From the NCBI GenBank assembly GCA_029449235.1, contig JANATG010000008.1:1922001-1986000 (forward strand): 64,000 nt of DNA. Direction: 5' to 3'. The translations under genes and the position numbers were made by a program. The notes beneath the pieces were generated by a model. That model had not been told where the DNA came from and did no database searches. It saw only the letters and a program-made list of their open reading frames with translations. This DNA comes from Linnemannia schmuckeri. Lineage: Eukaryota; Mortierellomycota; Mortierellomycetes; Mortierellales; Mortierellaceae. Of the stretch, positions 35,640-46,999 are shown one piece after another; position 1 is the stretch's first letter, and each line of letters opens with the position of its first letter.

Positions 35640-37979
35640 TCATGGACCCGGTGAAGATGGAGGATCCCCACCACGGTAGTTCTGCATGAGCGCCTCATGT
35701 TCTAACCGACTCCTTTCCAGTTCCTCCTGCTCAGCACGAATGGTCTCCATCATCCTCGCAAGCTCCTGACTCCGATCGAGGTACTGGTTTCTGTCCACAT
35801 ACCGATTCCGAGCACTCACGTCTTGAGCAGAACCATTGATTCGAGAGAGCCATTGTGGGCTCCGGGGTCCGATGGGCTGTGTAGTAGTCAGTCCGTAGAA
35901 CTGCCTGTCTGATTCTGGTGAATGTGGACTACGTAGGCTCTGTGGCTGTTGTTGCTGTTGTTGTTGTGCGTCGGCTTTGTTGATACTAATGTCGACGCTG
36001 TCGCTTAATGACCAACTTTGGTATGGCCCTGACGCCGTCACAGTCCTGTCGCTCAGGTGTGATATGCGAGCCGGCATTGGAGGTCGTTGAGGCGGATGAA
36101 GAGCCTCATATCCATCACCGTCGTCGTCATTGCTGTTGTTGTTGTTGTCGCTGTCGTTGTTGTCAATCCGTTCTGATTTGTCTCCATTCAGAACGCTGAA
36201 CCATGGCTGTCCATGTGGGTCTCTCAAAAGGCCTTGGGGTCCAGAGACGGGCGAGGTTGGAGGAGATACCGCCAAGCGATCGAAATACGCTTCGCGATCT
36301 TCCATTGGCCGAGGCTTCAATGGTGGTGGATGTGATTCTGGAAGTCCTGTCCTACGATATCCATCGGTGTTTTGTGGCTCCCGAAGGTTGAGGCCAGTGT
36401 CACCACCGTCCTTGTTGTTACTGTTCGCCTTTTTCTGCCTGCGTCGTCTGTAAAAGAGGAACCCAATGATGGCAACGACCAGAATTGCTCCTCCGACACC
36501 ACCTCCTATTGCCGCGATGTTTGTTGTTGTCTCGGGTGGGGGTGATGGAGTAACGGTGCTGATTGGCGTACTTGATCCTGTGGGCACTGGTATTGTAGTG
36601 TTACGTCTGAATAGGCTTGTCCATTGGTTATTTCTGATGTCATAGACGATCGGCGTGCCGTCCTTGTTCTCAAGAGCGCTTTCACCTTCAATAGTAAACG
36701 AAAAAGTAATGGCGTTAACAAGTGTGTATACAATGGCGCGAATTTTTCGCCTCATAGAAACAAAAAACTTCAGTAGAAAATTACCTCCCCAGGCAACAAA
36801 GCTGTCTCCAGAAGCTGCGCATGCCATATTACGCCGAGCGTGGCTGGCATCAGCAGACTTTCCGAGAGTCCATTCTCGAGTCGCCATATTAAGAATATGA
36901 ATGTCAGCATTTGTGACTCCATCTAGTCGCGCACCTCCGAAAACAATCATTTTGCTTCCGTTGTATGCTATTTGTTAGAGAAAACAAAGGCGTCAGTAGT
37001 GTTGGGTTGTAAGAACAAGAGGAATATTGTCGTTGTAAATTATTGTGTGGTGTAACTTGCCTGATACCATGCAATGACCGCTGACATCTCCAGGAGAGGG
37101 ACCTATCGTGGCCTAATGAACAGAAAGTCAATAAGAACAAAATGATAAGGTGACTGGACCATGCATCTTCCTTTCGTGTACCCTGGAAATAGCAGTGTTA
37201 TTTAGAAATAAAAAAAATAAACATACTACAGATGCCCATCCGCTCGTGGGACTGAACTCGATAAGATTTGGGTTTGCAATATTCCCGGTGATTGACTGCC
37301 CACCATAATGCAGAAACGAGTTCCGATAGCTCGACCAGACAAACGACGCTCGAACAACAGGCACCGGTAAAAGAGTCGTCGGCATGGGCGTCAAAGGAAG
37401 GGAAGACAGTCCTGGGGTGTTCATGACCATCTGTGTCCCATTATCGGCTCCTCCTGGGATAAAGACGTTTCCTGTGTTCATGTCGACCCCACTCCGGATA
37501 CCGGGATGCATAGTGACGTTGATGGGCAGGATATAACTACTCCAGTATCTTGCGGCAATGTTATAGGTCCACCAAACGTTTGTCTGGAAAGGGTCCCAGA
37601 TAAAGAGGTTTCCACGATCCTTTGATACCGCCATCGAATGCCAATTGGACGTGGGGGGAACAGTCCCTCCAATACTTGGAGGCCATATCCACGGTGGAGT
37701 TAAAGTCGACCAGGTCTCGATAGACAGGTCCAGGGCAAAGAACTGTGGCACCGCGGTCCTAAGGGTCCCGGTTGATGTGAATCCGCCATGAATGTATAGA
37801 TAGCTGTCGTCTGAGATTGCGGTTGCCATGCAGCAGACTGGTACCGGAGTCTGTGCTAGTGTCGGCGTCGAGAGGATGGATGTGGTAGCGACGACAATTA
37901 AAGAGAGTCGTACGACGAAAGGAGGGGATTGTGTGGTATCCGGGCGCTGTTTGCTCGGCGGAAATTTGTGTTGCCCCAT
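35640..37979 (-). CDS. K4: transmembrane kelch protein
   Basis: Exons 37979-37227, 37112-37061, 36967-36785 and 36685-35640, 677 residues. Signal region ends near TLAQTPVP; the propeller has LYIHGGFTS, HSMAVSKDRGNLFIWDP, FVWSSYRNSFLHYGG and MIVFGGARLDGVTNADIHIL. TM helix IAAIGGGVGGAILVVAIIGF is followed by YRRRRQKK. The tail contains HPPPLKPRPMEDREAYFDRL, an Asn/Asp run, a short polyQ, repeated SP dipeptides (SPHSP, PRSPQW) and the terminal helix SQELARMMETIRAEQEELER. Intron 2 has a GC donor; intron 3 is by chance open in frame. The propeller probably binds an external ligand and the tail signals or anchors; this is inference from architecture. Confidence 0.87.
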
Positions 37980-39967
37980 TTTAAAATAAGATATAAGAGG
38001 GAAGAGATAATCGTATGAAGGTGAAGGGAAAGGGGTATCACGTTGAGGAGATAAGATGAGGAGGAGAGTGTTAGGATGGTAAGGACAGGAGAAAAGGGAG
38101 GAAGAGGGGTGTAAGTGAATTAGTGAGGGAGAGATGAAGTTAACGAATGGGAAAACAAATAGAAAAAGAGTCGGCGACCAATTCTGCGGGTGAAAGGAGG
38201 AAAGGAAGAAAAAAGGAAGAAAGGGTAGGGTGCAGCATACCAACAAGCAGGTGAACAATTGGCGCTGTGAGCCCACAATATGAATGAATAATAAAATACT
38301 GGGCAATGGACGGTAGAAGGACAAGATGGCCACATCACAACCCTGTTTGTCTCTTTGTCGGTCTGTTCAGCTTTCGTCTTTCATTGCCACCTCTTAAACT
38401 CAGCTCATTTTTTCTCGTTCTTTCTCTGTCTCTCCCTTATTCTCCCTCCCCATTTCCCTCCCGTCCTATGTCGCCATTCCTCAATTGCCTTTGTTCCTCA
38501 CTTTCTTTATTGGCCATCTCTTTTGCTCCTGTGCGCTCTTCACTTTTTTTCTATACTCGGATCCAGGCCCTCTTTGGGACAATTCCGTGGCGAACACTTC
38601 TGTTATTGTCTATTTGTTTTGGACACAAAGCAACATCATCAAATACCAGAGCTACCAGCAAACAAACAAACTTCAAAAGGGGAAAAAAGCACAAGTAGGA
38701 AAGAAGATCTGCACTTCATAAAAAATCTTTGCCCTTGACCCCGTCCTTATTTTTATCAACGTTTTTATTATTATTTTTTTGGTTTTCGGGGCTCCGACTT
38801 GCATGAAAAGTGTATATCCTCCCAATATCCTCTTCCTTCCAATCGCTTCCTTCTTCCAAGTCCTTCCCCCATCCCCTCATCAAAAAAAACCGTCAAGCTC
38901 AACTGGAAGCGGGCATGGGCACTCATTAGTAGAAGTCGCGCGAAGCCGAAAAAAAATATTAAGATGCGCATATGTGAATCTAGAACCATGACATAAATAA
39001 TGAACAACCCTAACCACGCGTGCATGAGACAACGAGCTGAAAAAGACCGACAAGGTTATCATAGCGCACAGTTTAACGGGAAAGAAGTGGAAGAGAGGAA
39101 AACGCCCATCAAAAATCGATTGAGGGTAAGGTGAGGGTCGACCCTACAGCCCAGATAGTGCTTAAATGTGAAGCGGTATCTATTGGCAAAGAATCAGAGT
39201 TTCTATTTTTTTATTTTTTAAGGCGGGGAGGCTGAAATGAGAATGATGAGAAAGATGAGAAGTAGAAAGAAACATGTCAGAATTCGGATGGTCAATCCGT
39301 GGTGTTGCAGTCTTTTTTTTTTGGTAACATATTCTTCCCTATAGGACACCATGAAGTTCTACTTCTTAGTGGGTACTAGCGGGTAACTATTACCCACACG
39401 GTCGGTTATCTCGTCAATAAAAGGTTAGAGTAACTGCCTATTTCATCTTTTCACGCACCGACAACCAATTGAAAGAAAGAATAAATAACAAAGAGGCAAA
39501 AAAAGTCAATGGCTGAGTAACAGGTTATTTACCAAGGCGACATGGTCCGTTTTGTTGACTCCAGCTTAAGAGTCGACCGTTGTGTTTGCTCACACATGCA
39601 TCGTTCAACAATTCTTGCAGAAGTATCACCCCTCATGTCATTGTTCTCCATGCCTCATGGTTAGATACAAGGGTATTTTATGTACCAAACCATGTTCTAT
39701 TGTTACAACGTGGCAGTGCAAACTCGCTTGTTTTCTCGTATCTCATACAATGATGATGCATTCAAATCAGCAATGTAAGGGCAACAACACCGCTGAAAAA
39801 AACAATAGCAGCAATAATAAAAAGGACTGTCGCAACTCTTACCCGTGTCTTTTACAAAGTTGCTGCAAAAGCCCAAAATAGCCCAAGCCATTAGACTTGT
39901 ATAAGCTATGTATGTGAAGATGTTGTTTTACAATGGGTTTTTATTTAGGCGCAGGAGGAGGATGGTA
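37980..39967. other. intergenic region K4 / K5
   Basis: Nearly 2 kb. It holds the CT-rich K4 leader and an upstream element near 38393-38408 (listed). The rest is AT-rich. A short Cys-rich open frame at 39582-39881 has no support as a gene. Confidence 0.45.
38393..38408 (-). promoter_or_regulatory. upstream element of K4 (TAAACTCAGCTC-type)
   Basis: Plus-strand TTAAACTCAGCTCA, about 420 bp upstream of the K4 start. It matches elements at a similar distance before K5, K6, K7 and K8. Confidence 0.4.
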
Positions 39968-42299
39968 CTACGGCTGAGAAAGAGAAACCCCACTAGGGTA
40001 GTTCTGTATCAGCGCATCAAGTTTCAATCGACCCCTTTCCAACTCTTCCTGACCTGCTCGGATGTTGTTCATCATTCTCGCAAGCTCCTTGCTTTGGCCT
40101 TGGTACTGGCTCTGGTCTACTACATATTGGCTGTTGCTGCTGTTGTTCTGAGTATGACGATCTGGGTAAATTGGCACAGCAGGAGCTTATTGGTACCCTT
40201 GGGGACCTCTAGGCTTAAAGTCTCCTGACTGCAGCGCCCACCCAAACTCTTCACCCTCTGACGGCGTCTGTGGGTTCCGTGGGCTTAGTGGAGGAGTGTA
40301 TTGACCGTCATTGTTGCTGTTGCTGTTGTTGACATCATGCCCATACGGCGAACGAAGGTTTTTATCGTCGGTCCATTCGGCCTTGTATGGGTTTGTAGGG
40401 ACATATGCTACCCCACTTTCTGGGTTTCTCATAGCAGCATAAGGCCCAATGGATGATGACGGCGTAGTTGGAGAAGGAGAAGAGGGTGCTCTTGCTGTAT
40501 AATTTCCAGCGAAGTCGTTGTTGTGAAACTTGGGTCGAGGTTCCAATGGCGGCGGAAACGTTGCTGGCCCTAGCCCTGTCTTAGGAAAATTTCCCTCAGG
40601 TTCTCTCGGTTCGCGAGGACTCCGTCCAATGATATCATCATCATTGCTTCTGCCCGTGGTTTTCGTTTGCCCGCGTCGTCGTCTGTAGAAAATGAATCCA
40701 ACTAGCGCTACCACGACTACCACACCTGCGATTCCACCTACAATGGCGGCAGTATTGGTTGTTGAGTTTGGTTGAGGGAGCAGGGGCCCTGAAGCCACAG
40801 TTGTTGGGGTTGGTTGAGGGAGCAGGGGTCCTGAGGTCGCGGTTGCTGTGATGACACGATTGAATTCGGTCGTCCACACGTTGTTCTTCATATCGAATAC
40901 GATTGGAGTTGCGTCCTTTATCCCTGACGCGCTCTCACCTATCCAAACAATAATGTTGATTCGATGTCAGAGTTAAAAAAAGACTAGTTACGGCACTCAA
41001 TCATTCTTGCCAATAAAAAATGTAGTATGGATAAATACCTCCCCAGGCAATGAAGCTGTCGCCTGAAACAGAACACGCCATGTTGGTCCGAGCCTGAGTT
41101 ATGTCGGCTGACTTGCCGACTGACCATACACGAGAAGGGACGTCCAGAAAGTAGATATCACCCTTTGCGACTCCATCCAGCCCAGCGCCACCAAACACGA
41201 TCATTTTTGAACCTTTGTATGCTAATATAAAAACGAAGTAATGAAGGATATAGCAAGAAAAACCAATGTGCCATATCAACAAAGACGTTTTAGCAAAACA
41301 CAGTCGAAGACATGTTTGAGCACATAAGGAAGAGCAAGAGGCTATAATTCGGAAAATTATCTTTGTTTTCCGTACCTGGGACCATGCAGTGGCCGCTCAC
41401 ATCTCCAGGGGATGGTCCTGTTGTTATCTATCAGGAGTCAAGGAGAATGGTACGCTAAAGTAAGATTGACCATCTTGTGATAGAATACAAACATACAACA
41501 GAATAGCATAACTAACCACACGCATCCACCCATTCGTGGAACTAAACTCGTTTAGATTTGGGTTCGCTGTCTTGCCATCCATCGTCCTCCCACCATAATG
41601 CAGAAAACTGTTCCTATATGTCGACCAGACAAACGACTCTTGCGTAATGGGAACTGGCATGAGATGTGTTGGCATGTCGGTCACAGGAGTGGCTGAGCTG
41701 GCCGGGGTGTTCATAACCATCTGGGTCCCATTGTTACTCCCAGCCGGAATGTAAACGTTTCCTGTATCCAGGTCAACACCATTACGAACACCAGTGTATT
41801 GGGTGACAAGGAGAGGGATCGGGAAATTTTGCCAGTTTTTGTCCGTAATATCATAAGTCCACCAGACGTTTTTCTGATATGGGTCCCAGATAAAGAGATT
41901 TTCACGATCCTTTGCCACAGCCATCGAGTGGCAGCTGGAAGTCGGGGCAGTGATGTCCGTAATCATGGGTGGCCATAACCAGGGTGGGTTGGAGGTGGAC
42001 CAGGCTGAGACTGTCAAGTCCAAGGCGAAGAAGTGAGATGTCTGGCGCCGGGTGTTATTCTGGAATTCGTATCCGCCTTGGATGTAGAGAGTTGTCTCGT
42101 CAAGGCTCGCGTAGGCCATGCAAGTGACAGCTACAGGGGTTTGTGCAGATGTGGGAGTCGTGAGGATGGCGATGGTTGCGACAAACGTCAAGAAGAGCGA
42201 GTGCATGATGGAGGAAGAAGAGGATGGTATGGCATTCGAGACGTGTTTGGTGGGGGATGAGTGCTGTGAACTCATGGGATTTGAGAGTAAACTGCGCAT
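39968..42299 (-). CDS. K5: transmembrane kelch protein with premature TAA before the C-terminal helix
   Basis: Exons 42299-41517, 41427-41376, 41221-41039 and 40938 onward. The frame meets TAA at 40189-40187 (589 residues), yet continues in the same frame to 39968 with the family's C-terminal helix SKELARMMNNIRAGQEELER, which shows that the stop is new. Propeller motifs LYIQGGYE, HSMAVAKDRENLFIWDP and FVWSTYRNSFLHYGG are intact; TM helix AAIVGGIAGVVVVVALVGF, then YRRRRGQTK. Intron 2 has a standard GT donor, unlike K1, K3 and K4. The ATG at 42299 gives a signal peptide of usual position; ATGs at 42329 and 42275 are alternatives. The protein probably works without the last helix, or the copy is beginning to decay. 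Confidence 0.8.
40187..40189 (-). other. premature TAA in K5
   Basis: Nonsense codon followed in the same frame by about 70 codons ending in the conserved family C-terminus (stop at 39968). Confidence 0.75.
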
Positions 42300-43383
42300 G
42301 AGAAAAAGGAGAAAAAAGCGTATGAGCAATGGGAAAGGACGCGAAAGGAAAGAAGGTAGCTACCCAACACAACGTGGATTTGGCAACAAAGGAATGAAAA
42401 GAAAAGAACGGGAAAAGGAGGGAAAGTGCGATCGATGAGGGGTGGATGATGGACAATGAGAAAGAGAGAAAGAGAAAGGGCGACAGCTGGAGAAGAGGAT
42501 GGACAACCCATGCTCTCTATTGTAGTGGTTGTTGTTTTTTGAATGACCATTGACGAAGGAAGAAAGTATGGACAAATGGGTGGATCCAATGGTGAGCCCA
42601 TATTTTGAAGGTAAGGGCTGTGGTCACCCTCGTCCCCGTTTTCTCTTCTTTTCTGTAAACTCAGCTCTCTTTTTTTCACTTTTGTGTCCTTTTTCACACT
42701 GCCCCAGCTAACCTTTCTTTTTTTATTGTGTCCTTTCTTTATTCCGCCATCTTCCCTCTGTCTCGCCTGTCATATATCAACAAGGTCTTCTTTCTCGACC
42801 ACAAAACATTTCTCTTTTCTCTGTGAAAAGAGAGGAATGTATCGAGAAAAGTGAAGATCGATAACATTGTAAGGGGAGAGGGATATCGAAAAAAAAAAAA
42901 AAAAAAAAAAAACCACAGCGAAAACACACAAACAAACAAACAAACAAATTGAAATCTTTAGACGCTCACGCATGCATACCTTGAAAGCGAATACAGTATG
43001 CGAGGGTTCTAGCTGACTGTGAGGGATGAACATCTAAAATCTTACCGGTCACACGCGCTCATGCACATACGCCGCGCGGCGAGTTGTGTTTGAATTGTGA
43101 CCGATCGGCCTAGACCAGTCCTACACCGCCGTATGTCAACATGCATGCATGCTTTCGTGCCTATGTTGGGGCTTGGAAGAGGTTTGTTTTCGACTTTGAA
43201 CTTTTTTTACATTTTCCCTTTTTTATCTTCAGAGCGCTTTCATCAGCACGGTAACAAACAAATAGTCTAAACAACCAACGATTGCTTTATTCTGAATAGC
43301 AATGCTTTTGACACAAGGGAGAGGTATGGAAGCGGGCAAGAGAAGAAGAGGAGAAAAAACAAGAGAACATTCGAAAAGAATGG

Positions 43384-43417
<34 letters not shown>

Positions 43418-43771
43418 AACTGAGACGCGATACGATTTTTACCGCCATTGGAAAGGATGATGGAACAAGAGCTTGGCGGGGAAGACGCGACAAAAAAATA
43501 GCACGTCGTGTTTCAGACACGTCTAATCTACTTAGTGTGGGCATATTCATCCCACCCACCGTGCTCCTGATCCCATCAGCTAAAGATCGCGCGGAGACAA
43601 GTATAAAAAAAAACTAGCTAGAAACATCTTTATCGTTCTACGCACAGACAGACAGCCAGTTTCGAAAAAAAAGTCAAGCGTCGAACAGATAAGAAAAACG
43701 ACAACTTATTGCTAATTATGGGTCCTTTCTGAAACTATGTTTGTTGTGTCTCTTCTTTTTCGCACCTCATC

Positions 43772-43806
<35 letters not shown>

Positions 43807-43992
43807 AGTTTTCGCTCCTCCGGCGCATTTTTTTTTCTATCTTTCCTTCTCCCCCCAGTTCAGTTGCACTATATAGCCTCCTCAATTCATTCCTCTCTTA
43901 TTCTTAAAACGCGACACATAACAGCCTTCTTTTTCTTTTTTCTATTGTTGTTCGGTAAGATTGTGTTATTATTTACTTTTTTTTGGCCGCTT
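42300..43992. other. intergenic region K5 / K6
   Basis: CT-rich K5 leader, the upstream element near 42652-42668, then AT-rich DNA with A runs of 23-30 nt (about 42889-42912 and 43387-43416), a T run (43773-43804) and an ACAA tetranucleotide run near 42930. No gene seen. Confidence 0.5.
42652..42669 (-). promoter_or_regulatory. upstream element of K5 (GTAAACTCAGCTCT)
   Basis: Plus-strand CTGTAAACTCAGCTCT, about 360 bp upstream of the K5 start; the best match to the shared core. Confidence 0.45.
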
Positions 43993-46215
43993 TTATTTGA
44001 GCGAATTAGGAAAAGTCGAAGGGGCAACTGGATATAATGTTCGTATCTGTGCCACCAACGCGTCCTGGACTAATTTCCTCCTCTCCAATACTTCTTGCTC
44101 CGCCTTGATAGCATTCTTCATCCATGCCAACTCTTGACTTCTTTCCAGATATTGACTCTGATCCATGAAGACGACTGGAGATAGAGACTCCTGCCACTGG
44201 GGGGATTTTGGTGATCCATATCGTCCGTCTATGTCGTCCGTTTGTGGGCTTCTTGGAGTTGGTGGCGAGAGTACGCTTTTGTCAGCACCTACGTCGCTGT
44301 CTTCATCATTGCTCGGCCAGTCCTGATGAGAGCCGGTGGCGCGATAAATCGTATGGGGCGAACGTGGTGAAATGAGGGGCGAATGCCGATGATCAAATCT
44401 GCTGTTAGGATTGCCTTGGTAACCACTCATAGGTCGGTTTTGTCGCTCTTCTTGCGGATCTCTCATGTAAGCATGTGGCCCGACGGCGAGAGGCGAAGCT
44501 GCCAAGCGTCGAAAGAAGTCCTCGCGGTCATAATACATCCGTTGAGAATCCACTGGTGATGCTGAGGACGGATAAAGTGGTTTAAGAAGCTCACCCATAG
44601 GGTCGCCATCTGGGTTTTGTGGGCCCCGAACACTGAGGCCTATAGCAGTTTCATTTTTGTTGTTGTGACTTCCTTGCCTGTTGGTAATACGTCTTCTGTA
44701 AAAGAGGAATCCAATGATCACAACTACTACTACTGCTCCTGCAATTCCACCTCCAATGGCTGCGATGCTTGTTGACGAGTCGGTTGAGTTTGGCGGGGCT
44801 TCATCGTTGAAGGAATCGCTCGGCCCTGTGGCGACTGCTCCTGTGTGCCGTCGGAACTCCATGGTCCATTTATTGTTTCTGATGTCGTAGATGATCGGCA
44901 CGGCATCCTTGTTGACCTGACCGCTTTCACCTATCAAACGTCAATGGGAAGAAGCGAGGTTTTTTTTTAAAAAAAAAATGTTCTTCACATAGATGCACAT
45001 ATCATCATAATCGACAACAATGATTACAAAAAGAAGAATCCCTTACCACCCCAGGCAATGAAACTGTCGCCGGAAACAGCACATGCCATGTTGGTTCGTG
45101 CTTGGCTAAGTCCAGCAGATGCTCCGGTTGTCCATGTGTTATTGGCGACATGGAAGATATGGATATCATCCTTTGCAATTCCGTCTAGTCCTGTGCCACC
45201 AAACACAATAAACCTTTGACCACCGTATGCTAATAACATGAAAAAAGAAGGACGATGTCAGCAAATGAAAGGATTGAATGCAGCAAACTGTCGCACAAAG
45301 AAATGGTGTGGAATGTTACACTTGCCAGGCACCATGCAATGACCACTCACATCACCAGGGGATGTCCCAGTTGTGTTCTATAGAAGAAAAATCATCAATA
45401 AGAGGGTGTGGTTAATTAATTGGGTCTTTCATAACGTCTTTAAAGCTAACCTTTTGATGAAAACGAGCAAAAAGCAACGAGTTTAAAAACAAACGCACCA
45501 CAGTCACCCATCCACTCATTGGAAGGAGCTCATTGAGATGTGGGTTACTCGTGGTCCCATCCATCGATCGTCCGCCGTAATGCAGAAAAGAGTTTCGATA
45601 GACGGACCAGACAAGGGACTCATGAACAATAGGATCCTGGCTGAAGCTCATTGGTTGCGGCACAACAGGCAACCCATCGGTGCTGACCAGATTCATGATC
45701 ATTCGAGTCCCATTTTCAGTCCCAGAAGAGATACAGACGTACCCCATTTTCAAATCGACTACACTCCGTATCCCTGGCTGATGTGTGATGTCGGCGAGAG
45801 GGTTCGACCAGGGTGTATCGACGACGTTGAGTGGGATCGAGGAATTCATCCAAGTCCTTTCAAGAACATTGTACGTCCACCACAACGCGGTAGGTTGCAA
45901 TGCGTCCCAAATGAAGAGATGTCCACGATCCTTGGCTACTACCATCGAATGCCAACTAGAAGTCGGGGGGTAGGTATTATTAAGGTTTAGAGGTTTTGAC
46001 CAAGGGGGTGCAGAGGTGTGCCAGGTTGAAATGGACAGATCTAAGGCAATAAACTGGTTGACAGCCGTCTTGTTGTTGTCGAGTCCTCCTTGGATGTATA
46101 GTATCGTCTCGTCGATTTGAGTATATCCCATGCAGCAGACGGGAGCTGGGAATTGGGCAGAAGTAAGAATAAAGAAGATTGCAGTGGTGGCGAAGATTAC
46201 AGGGAGGGAGGGCAT
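43993..46215 (-). CDS. K6: transmembrane kelch protein
   Basis: Exons 46215-45499, 45377-45326, 45229-45047 and 44930-43993, 629 residues. The ATG at 46215 gives a compact signal peptide (MPSLPVIFATTAIFF.. to TSAQ). Propeller: VCCMGYTQIDETILYIQGG, HSMVVAKDRGHLFIWD, VWSVYRNSFLHYGG, RFIVFGGTGLDGIAKDDIHI. TM helix IAAIGGGIAGAVVVVVIIGF, then YRRRI. Tail: SVRGPQNPDGDPMGELLKPL, YYDREDFFRRLAASPL, MRDPQEE, ISPRSPH and the terminal helix SQELAWMKNAIKAEQEVLERRKLVQDALVAQ. Intron 2 has a GC donor. A 540-bp stretch covering parts of exons 1 and 3, all of exon 2 and both introns is identical to K8. Confidence 0.87.
45073..45612. repeat. 540-bp tract identical to 51226-51765 (K6/K8)
   Basis: Base-by-base reading shows no difference between the two copies across partial exon 3, intron 2, exon 2, intron 1 and partial exon 1, while sequence just outside diverges. 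This fits recent gene conversion or unequal exchange. Confidence 0.88.
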
Positions 46216-46999
46216 AGTTGAGCAAGGAGACCGAAGTGTGTGCCTGGGAAGGGTTGACAGAAGTGGATACAGTGGTGCCGTTGTTTCAAGGGATTGAGAG
46301 GCTATGTACAAAAAGGATGGGCGTGTGAACTGTGAGAAGGGAAGGAAGGTGGCGACAGGGCATGAGAGGGATTGTGTGCAAAGGGAGAAAAAAAGGAAGA
46401 AAATAAGTCGAAACGTAAAAATGGGCCATGGCCGGCAAGGAAAAGATACCCTTCGTCACCCTCGTTTTTTTGCTTGCAAGTTAAGTCTGGAGCGGGAGGG
46501 ATGGAATGATTGGCGAGCGAGCCTGCGGGAAATAATTGGTTTTTCTTTTTTTTTTTTTTGTTATTTGTAAAAATTGTAAACTCAGTTCTCGACTGTGTGT
46601 TGTCTCCGCAACCCTCTCTCCCAATCGTTATCTTGACAAACTTTTCGTTCACTACCAACACATCTCCCTTACGAAAAAAATGAATAAAATTATTGAACAG
46701 GGGACGATGGTAACTAGAACAAACCAGGATAAAGATTGGCATCGAAGAAAAAACTTCCTCTGCTATTCTCTTCTATTCCTTGACACATCACAACCCTTCT
46801 CTCACACTGCTGTACCCCTTCCCTTCCCCCTCTCCTCATGATTTGCAGGAGTGTGGCAGTGCTGTCAACATTTGACGTTAAAAATGCTAAAATATGGATG
46901 ACAGCAACAAACAAAACCCATCAAAAACAAAAAAAACGTTGAACTTACTGAATAGTCAATAAATCAAAAATAGAATGTTATGCCGTTATTTATTTTTTA
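46216..46999. other. intergenic region K6 / K7
   Basis: K6 leader and upstream region, with a T run near 46540 and the element at about 46573-46596. No gene seen. Confidence 0.45.
46571..46597 (-). promoter_or_regulatory. upstream element of K6
   Basis: Plus-strand AATTGTAAACTCAGTTCTCG followed by ACTGT, about 370 bp before the K6 start and next to a T run. The following 100 bp also resemble the K8 upstream region (TCTCCCAATCG, TTTTCGTTCACTACC). Confidence 0.5.

Noticed and set aside
36686..36784. Reading through intron 3 of K4 as coding (also introns in K8 and MFS5)
   Set aside because: These introns are open in frame by chance, but have canonical ends and are removed in the paralog alignment, where exon lengths become exactly equal.
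39582..39881. Plus-strand 99-residue Cys-rich frame
   Set aside because: No signal peptide, no regular Cys spacing and the opposite strand is equally Cys-rich, so base composition explains it.
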